Assembly: GCA_946405575.1 (NCBI GenBank)
Contig: CAMJHP010000015.1
Span: 1-55,916 of the forward strand
Reading direction: 5' to 3'
Length of the DNA stretch: 55,916 bases
Source: an uncultured Bacteroidales bacterium
GTDB taxonomy: Bacteria; Bacteroidota; Bacteroidia; Bacteroidales; F082
The translations under genes were made by a program, and so were the position numbers. Under the pieces are notes generated by a model. That model saw only the letters and a program-made list of their open reading frames with translations, was not told the origin of the DNA and did no database searches. This document shows positions 51,770-55,916 of the stretch, piece after piece (position 1 is the first letter of the stretch; each line of letters begins with the position of its first letter).

Positions 51770-53923
51770 ATGATTGTCTGCATCGCCGAAAAGCCAGATG
51801 TTGCCCGTGGCATTGCCAAAGTGTTGGGAGCCAATACCAAACATGAAGGTTATATGGAAGGTAATGGCTACCAGGTGACTTGGACTTTCGGCCATCTTTG
51901 CACTTTGAAGGAACCGCACGACTACACCGACCAGTGGAAGACGTGGGCCTTGAGTCGATTGCCGATGATTCCGCAACGCTTTGGCATTAAGCTGATTGCC
52001 GACAAAGGATATGAGAAGCAGTTCAAAATCATTGAGTCATTGTTCCAGAAAGCCGACGAAATCGTGAACTGCGGTGATGCTGGGCAAGAGGGTGAACTTA
52101 TCCAGCGTTGGGTGATGCAAAAGGCTGCCGTGCATTGTCCTGTGAAGCGGCTATGGATTAACTCGTTGACAGAAGAGGCCATCAGTGAGGGCTTCAAGAA
52201 CTTGAAGGATCAGTCTGAGTATCAGCCACTTTATGAGGCTGGACTTTCCCGTGCTATCGGTGATTGGTTGTTGGGTATGAACGCCACACGTCTATATACC
52301 TTGAAATACGGACAAAACCGACAAGTGCTGTCCATCGGACGAGTGCAGACACCCACCTTGGCCTTGATTGTCAACCGCTACCACGAAATCGTGAATTTCA
52401 AGCCTGAGCAGTACTGGGTGCTTTCTACGGTATATCGCGACACACTTTTCAATTTAATGGTTGCCGATAATGTGGACGACTCGGAAACCACCGATAAGTA
52501 TCGCAACCGCATTAAAAACGAGGAGGAGGGCCGAAAGGCATTGGAGTCGATTAGAGGCAAGGAGTTTGAGGTGACTGGAGTGCAAAAGAAAAACGGCACT
52601 GAGGCCCCGCCGAGGTTGTACGACTTGACTTCCTTGCAGGTGGAATGCAACAAGAAATATAACATGTCGGCAGACCAAACCTTGCAGACCATACAAAGCC
52701 TCTACGAGAAGAAATACACCACCTATCCGCGCGTCGACACCACCTATCTGAGTGATGATATCTATCCCAAGTGCCCCGACATCTTGTCGAAACTGACCAA
52801 CTATGCCGAATACACCGCGCCTTTGGCGGGCAAGAAGTTGCCCAAGAGCAAGAAAGTGTTCGACAACAGCAAGGTCACCGACCACCATGCCATCATCCCG
52901 ACGGGCGTGGTTCCGACGGGGTTGAGTTTTGCCGAGCAGCAGGTCTACGACGAGGTCTGCCGCCATTTCATCGCGGTCTTTTACCCCGATTGCAAGTTTG
53001 CCACGACAACGGTTTTAGGCAAGGTTGAAGAGGTGCAATTTAAGGCCTCCGGTAAGCAGATTTTGGAACCAGGTTGGCGTGTGGTCATCAAGCCTGTGAA
53101 ACAGGATGAGGAGAAGAAAGAAGGGCAGGAGGACGAAGAGAAGACCTTGCCTATCTTCACTATAGGCGAACACGGGCCGCACCAACCACAGCTGGCCGAG
53201 AAGTGGACTTCACCACCAAAGCCATACACCGAGGCCACACTGCTTCGTGCCATGGAGACGGCAGGCAAACTCGTTGAGGACGAATCCTTGCGCGAAGTGA
53301 TGAAAGAGAACGGCATCGGACGGCCTTCCACACGGGCGGCCATCATTGAAACATTGTTCAAACGCAACTATATCAAGAAGGTGCGCAAAAGCTTGGAGCC
53401 CACACCAACGGGTATCGAACTTATCGGCCTCATCCATGAGGACCTTCTGAAGAGTGCCGAGTTGACGGGTATCTGGGAAAAGAAACTACGTGAGATAGAA
53501 CAGCACAAATACGAGGCAAAACAGTTCCTCGATGAGCTAAAACAGATGGTGACCGAAATCGTCACCACGGTAATGTTGGACAACAGCAACCGTCGCGTGG
53601 CTGTGGTGGAGGAGCCGAAGAAAGTGGCACCTAAGAAAAACACGACCTCAAAAGCTAAGAAAGCTGCGGAAGGCATAGATTCCAGCCAACGTGCAAACCC
53701 ACGCGGGAATGACATGCCTTCCGAACAGAAAAAGCCTTCAGAAGGCATGTCATTCCAGCATAAGGCAGTGGGAGAGCGGGAATCTATGCCTTCTGATACA
53801 AATCCTGATGCCATCATCGGCCAGCCTTGCCCGCTCTGTGGCAAAGGACATATAATAAAAGGTAAGACCGCTTATGGCTGTTCCGAATGGCGGAATGGTT
53901 GCGGTTGGCGGAAGACATTTTGA
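51770..53923 (+). CDS. topB: DNA topoisomerase III
   Basis: 717 aa, type IA topoisomerase. The TOPRIM domain begins MIVCIAEKPDVARGIAK with the metal site in NCGDAGQEGELI; the active-site tyrosine lies in TTYPRVDTTYLSDD, and the SIGRVQTPTLA and GIGRPSTRAAIIETL blocks are typical. The end is a four-cysteine zinc ribbon (CPLCGKGHI... CSEWRNGCGW). Between the core and the ribbon is a low-complexity linker, about residues 634-675, encoded by the nested palindrome at 53669-53793. It decatenates DNA and, with RecQ-type helicases, resolves recombination intermediates. Confidence 0.95.
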   Translation: MIVCIAEKPDVARGIAKVLGANTKHEGYMEGNGYQVTWTFGHLCTLKEPHDYTDQWKTWALSRLPMIPQRFGIKLIADKGYEKQFKIIESLFQKADEIVNCGDAGQEGELIQRWVMQKAAVHCPVKRLWINSLTEEAISEGFKNLKDQSEYQPLYEAGLSRAIGDWLLGMNATRLYTLKYGQNRQVLSIGRVQTPTLALIVNRYHEIVNFKPEQYWVLSTVYRDTLFNLMVADNVDDSETTDKYRNRIKNEEEGRKALESIRGKEFEVTGVQKKNGTEAPPRLYDLTSLQVECNKKYNMSADQTLQTIQSLYEKKYTTYPRVDTTYLSDDIYPKCPDILSKLTNYAEYTAPLAGKKLPKSKKVFDNSKVTDHHAIIPTGVVPTGLSFAEQQVYDEVCRHFIAVFYPDCKFATTTVLGKVEEVQFKASGKQILEPGWRVVIKPVKQDEEKKEGQEDEEKTLPIFTIGEHGPHQPQLAEKWTSPPKPYTEATLLRAMETAGKLVEDESLREVMKENGIGRPSTRAAIIETLFKRNYIKKVRKSLEPTPTGIELIGLIHEDLLKSAELTGIWEKKLREIEQHKYEAKQFLDELKQMVTEIVTTVMLDNSNRRVAVVEEPKKVAPKKNTTSKAKKAAEGIDSSQRANPRGNDMPSEQKKPSEGMSFQHKAVGERESMPSDTNPDAIIGQPCPLCGKGHIIKGKTAYGCSEWRNGCGWRKTF
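53669..53793. repeat. Nested palindromic element inserted in frame within topB
   Basis: Outer arms GAAGGCATAGATTCC (53669-53683) and GGAATCTATGCCTTC (53779-53793) are perfectly complementary over 15 bp. Inner arms (53706-53721 and 53741-53756; GGAATGACATGCCTTC and its complement) are perfect over 16 bp. CCCAC/GTGGG between them can also pair. The element is 125 bp and encodes the hydrophilic linker before the zinc ribbon without breaking the frame. Confidence 0.85.
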
Positions 53924-53959
53924 CCCACTCCCAACCGAACAACTGTCAACTGAAAACTG

Positions 53960-55153
53960 TTAACTGATTTCCAGCGTCTTCTTGCAAATCTCAATCTCCT
54001 CAGGGTCGCCGGTGTATTTGCCGAGGTCGTCGCTGAGCTTGACCACTTTCTTCCATGTACGTTTCTCGGTGATCTTTGCTGCCGTGAGTTTTACCACGAT
54101 GTTCATGGCTTTCACGTTGTCGATATCGCAGGTGAGGTGGGTGCCGATGCCGAACGAGTCTTGCATCCTGCCGTTGACAGCCTCATGGATGGCGATGGCC
54201 TCGTCCACATTCAAGCCGTTGCTGAAGATGATGGACTTCTGGGCTGGGTCGACGCCGAGTTCCTTGTATTTGGCGATGATTTCCTCCAACGCTTCATAAT
54301 TGTCGCCGCTATCGACACGCAGGCCGTCGAACAACTTGGCGTGCAGCTGAGTGAAGTTCTGGAAGAAGGCCTTGCGCGTGTAGGTGTCGTAGAGGAATAC
54401 ACCCAAGCTGCCGGCATACACCTCCTGCCAGTAGTCCATTGCGAGGTAGTTGGCCTCGTTATAGCCATAGAGCGAGCAAGTCTCGATGAATTGGTGGCTC
54501 ATGGTGCCGATGGGAGTGAGGTCGTACTTCATGGCCAACAGCACGTTGGAGGTACCCACGAAACAGCTTTTGGTGAATTGCTTTTGTGCCTCTATGAAGC
54601 TGCGGATGACGAGGTCCTGATGCTCGAAGGAAAAACGACGGCGTGTGCCGAAGTCGCTGAACTTCACGCCATTTCCGATAAGGCGGATGCCTTTGGCGTA
54701 TGACTTTTGGTATTCCTTCTCGGCATCGTAGTGTTCAAACTCGCCATTCATCTCGTGCATCATCTCGGAGACGGTGGCTAGGATGGGCATCTCCCAAAAA
54801 ACGGTGCGCCACAGCAGACCTGTCACTTGAATGTGCAGATGTCCTTCCTCGTCTTGGCTCACCTCGACTTCGGAGGGCCGCATATGAAAGCCTTTCAGGA
54901 AGGTAAAGAACCACAGCGGGAAATAGTAGCATTTCCGCTTCATGAAACGCACTTCCTCGTCCGTGATTTTGATATTGCCGTAAAGGTCGAACTGCTCGCG
55001 CAACTTCTCTGCAAAGCCTTTGGGATAAACCGTGTTGTTTCGGTCTACAAAGGTGTATTGACCCATGGCGCGGGGAAACTTTTGGAGGTAAGCGTAGCAC
55101 ACGCTGAAGGTATAGAGGTCGTTGTCTAACAGGCTGGTGATGATTTGTCGCAT
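53960..55153 (-). CDS. pncB: Nicotinate phosphoribosyltransferase
   Basis: 397 aa. The start LLDNDLYTFSVCYAYLQKFP, the phosphoribosyl site FSDFGTRRRFSFEHQDLVI, the autophosphorylated-histidine region IGTMSHQFIETCSLYGY, and the RVDSGDNYEALEE / IIFSNGLNVDEA blocks identify PncB. It converts nicotinate and PRPP to nicotinate mononucleotide in NAD salvage, with ATP hydrolysis. Length matches the E. coli enzyme. Convergent with topB; the 36-nt gap has imperfect repeats of AACTGTTAACTG type but no strong terminator. Confidence 0.95.
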   Translation of the reverse strand: MRQIITSLLDNDLYTFSVCYAYLQKFPRAMGQYTFVDRNNTVYPKGFAEKLREQFDLYGNIKITDEEVRFMKRKCYYFPLWFFTFLKGFHMRPSEVEVSQDEEGHLHIQVTGLLWRTVFWEMPILATVSEMMHEMNGEFEHYDAEKEYQKSYAKGIRLIGNGVKFSDFGTRRRFSFEHQDLVIRSFIEAQKQFTKSCFVGTSNVLLAMKYDLTPIGTMSHQFIETCSLYGYNEANYLAMDYWQEVYAGSLGVFLYDTYTRKAFFQNFTQLHAKLFDGLRVDSGDNYEALEEIIAKYKELGVDPAQKSIIFSNGLNVDEAIAIHEAVNGRMQDSFGIGTHLTCDIDNVKAMNIVVKLTAAKITEKRTWKKVVKLSDDLGKYTGDPEEIEICKKTLEIS

Positions 55154-55201
55154 GGTGTTTATTGTTGTATGTTGATTGTTTATTCGTTTAATTGTTGGGG
55201 T

Positions 55202-55289
55202 CTAAGCCGTAAGCTACAAGCTGTAAGCCCGCCTTATCAATTGCTCCAAGCTTTATTAGCTTATAGCTTATGGCTTACAGCTTACAGCC
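55202..55289. repeat. GCTTA/TAAGC word repeats with dyad symmetry
   Basis: Left: TAAGCCGTAAGCTACAAGC and TGTAAGC. Right: GCTTATAGCTTATGGCTTAC and AGCTTACAGCC. The 9-10-nt words repeat in tandem on each side and are complementary across a central stretch of about 25 nt, so a long imperfect hairpin is possible. Located in the pncB upstream region. Confidence 0.6.
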
Positions 55290-55322
55290 TTTATTCCATA
55301 CTTCTAACTCCACACCCATAAC

Positions 55323-55916
55323 TTATAATTTACTAATTATACTCCTAACTTTATCCGATATATATTTCACTGAATTGGTAGTGTTCTCAAGCACTTGCAC
55401 TAGGTCTTTACGCTTGATGATTTCGGTGAGGCTGTAATTCTGCTGAAACAGTTTGCTGATGTAGCTGCCGTAGAGCACGTCGTTCTCGTTCTCCAAGGTC
55501 TTGATTTCTTGGCAGAGACGGGCGATTTCTTTGCGTTTGTCCAACATCTGCGGCATATCGACGATGATGTTGTTGAGGTTTTCGGCGGCGAACATGATAT
55601 TGTCCGCCATGGTGGTAAGGTCTTCATCCACAGCGAGGAAACGGCGGGTGAAGATGATGTTAGCCGAGTCGTCAATGCGGTCGAGGAAGGTGTCCATCAT
55701 CTCTGCAAGTTCATGCACGTCGTCGCGGTCGAAAGGGGTGAGTACGGTGGCAAAGAGCTGGCTGTAGAAGTCGTGCAGCACTTGGTCGCCTTCGGTCTCA
55801 CAGACCTTGATGTCTTTTCTCAATGCTTCGAGCTGGTCGAGATTGGTCTCCAAAAGCATCTGCCTCAAAAGCGTGGCAGCCTTGTCGATGTATGCTGCCT
55901 GCTGCTGGTAGAGCGG
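55323..55916 (-). CDS. DUF47/PhoU-like phosphate-transport accessory protein (partial)
   Basis: At least 197 residues, with the N-terminus beyond the window. The frame is open to base 55916, reading PLYQQQAAYIDKAATLLRQM. The helical pattern with TPFDRDDVHELAEMMDTFLDRIDDSANII is the DUF47 signature (PhoU-like metal-binding EXXXD repeats). Such proteins usually sit next to Pit-type phosphate transporters, which may lie just outside the window. Confidence 0.85.
   Translation of the reverse strand, partial: PLYQQQAAYIDKAATLLRQMLLETNLDQLEALRKDIKVCETEGDQVLHDFYSQLFATVLTPFDRDDVHELAEMMDTFLDRIDDSANIIFTRRFLAVDEDLTTMADNIMFAAENLNNIIVDMPQMLDKRKEIARLCQEIKTLENENDVLYGSYISKLFQQNYSLTEIIKRKDLVQVLENTTNSVKYISDKVRSIISKL

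Overview
The window is a chromosomal segment of a member of the Bacteroidota, most likely order Bacteroidales. The evidence is the recurring TAnnTTTG (-7) promoter signature in front of most genes, the near absence of Shine-Dalgarno sequences, two secreted proteins with type IX secretion (T9SS) C-terminal domains, lipoproteins with Bacteroidota-type lipoboxes, tRNA genes without an encoded CCA, and a typical Bacteroidales set of housekeeping genes. Genus and species cannot be told from the sequence alone.

Layout. 1-13.4 kb is core chromosome: the end of rplT, DNA repair and recombination (uvrB, recQ, rarA), HU, fmt, a TPR membrane protein, trmH, a lipoprotein plus a DoxX/thioredoxin membrane protein, a C69 peptidase and an EcsC-like protein. 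13.4-17.5 kb carries two T9SS-exported proteins, one a C10 (streptopain-like) cysteine protease. 17.75-35.51 kb is an integrated genomic island. It sits in the 3' end of a tRNA-Glu(CTC) gene and is bounded by a 21-bp direct repeat of the tRNA 3' end, with pairs of 11-bp-spaced GTTGACAC repeats (candidate integrase arm sites) just inside both ends. No integrase gene is visible. 35.5-55.9 kb returns to core functions: tRNA-Glu and tRNA-Arg, pepE, a TerB-domain protein, a calcium-type P-ATPase, carbamate kinase, a phosphopantetheinyl transferase, an acyl-CoA ligase, a SNF2 helicase, a Kef-type antiporter, topB, pncB and a DUF47 protein.

The island is the interesting part. It opens with a WYL-domain transcription factor of the kind that controls phage-defence loci. 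Four copies of one palindrome, GTGCAA-N5-TTGCAC, lie in front of four transcription units, each exactly 10 nt upstream of the -7 element and each in place of a normal -33 element. One copy also overlaps the -33 of the WYL gene itself. The controlled units include a YbjN-like protein, followed by a protein that joins a degenerate N6-adenine methyltransferase, an HsdS-like recognition segment and a histidine-kinase ATPase, then a response-regulator protein and an SF1 (RecD/Dda-like) helicase. The others are a TPR/OB-fold protein, a 95-aa unknown and a retropepsin-like aspartic protease. This looks like one co-regulated, multi-operon anti-phage or anti-plasmid system that combines R-M-derived DNA recognition with phosphorelay signalling. 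The combination is not one I recognise as a described system. The island also holds a degenerate DnaB-like ATPase, an unknown 663-aa protein with a truncated downstream paralogue, a frameshifted lipoprotein at an A6 tract, and an AbiE toxin-antitoxin pair.

Other notable sequence features are a 160-bp dispersed repeat with two copies 22 kb apart, a 125-bp nested palindrome inserted in frame in topB, a 65-bp hairpin before uvrB, a candidate small RNA at 13.3 kb, and two places in the island where reading frames look coding across in-frame TAG codons.
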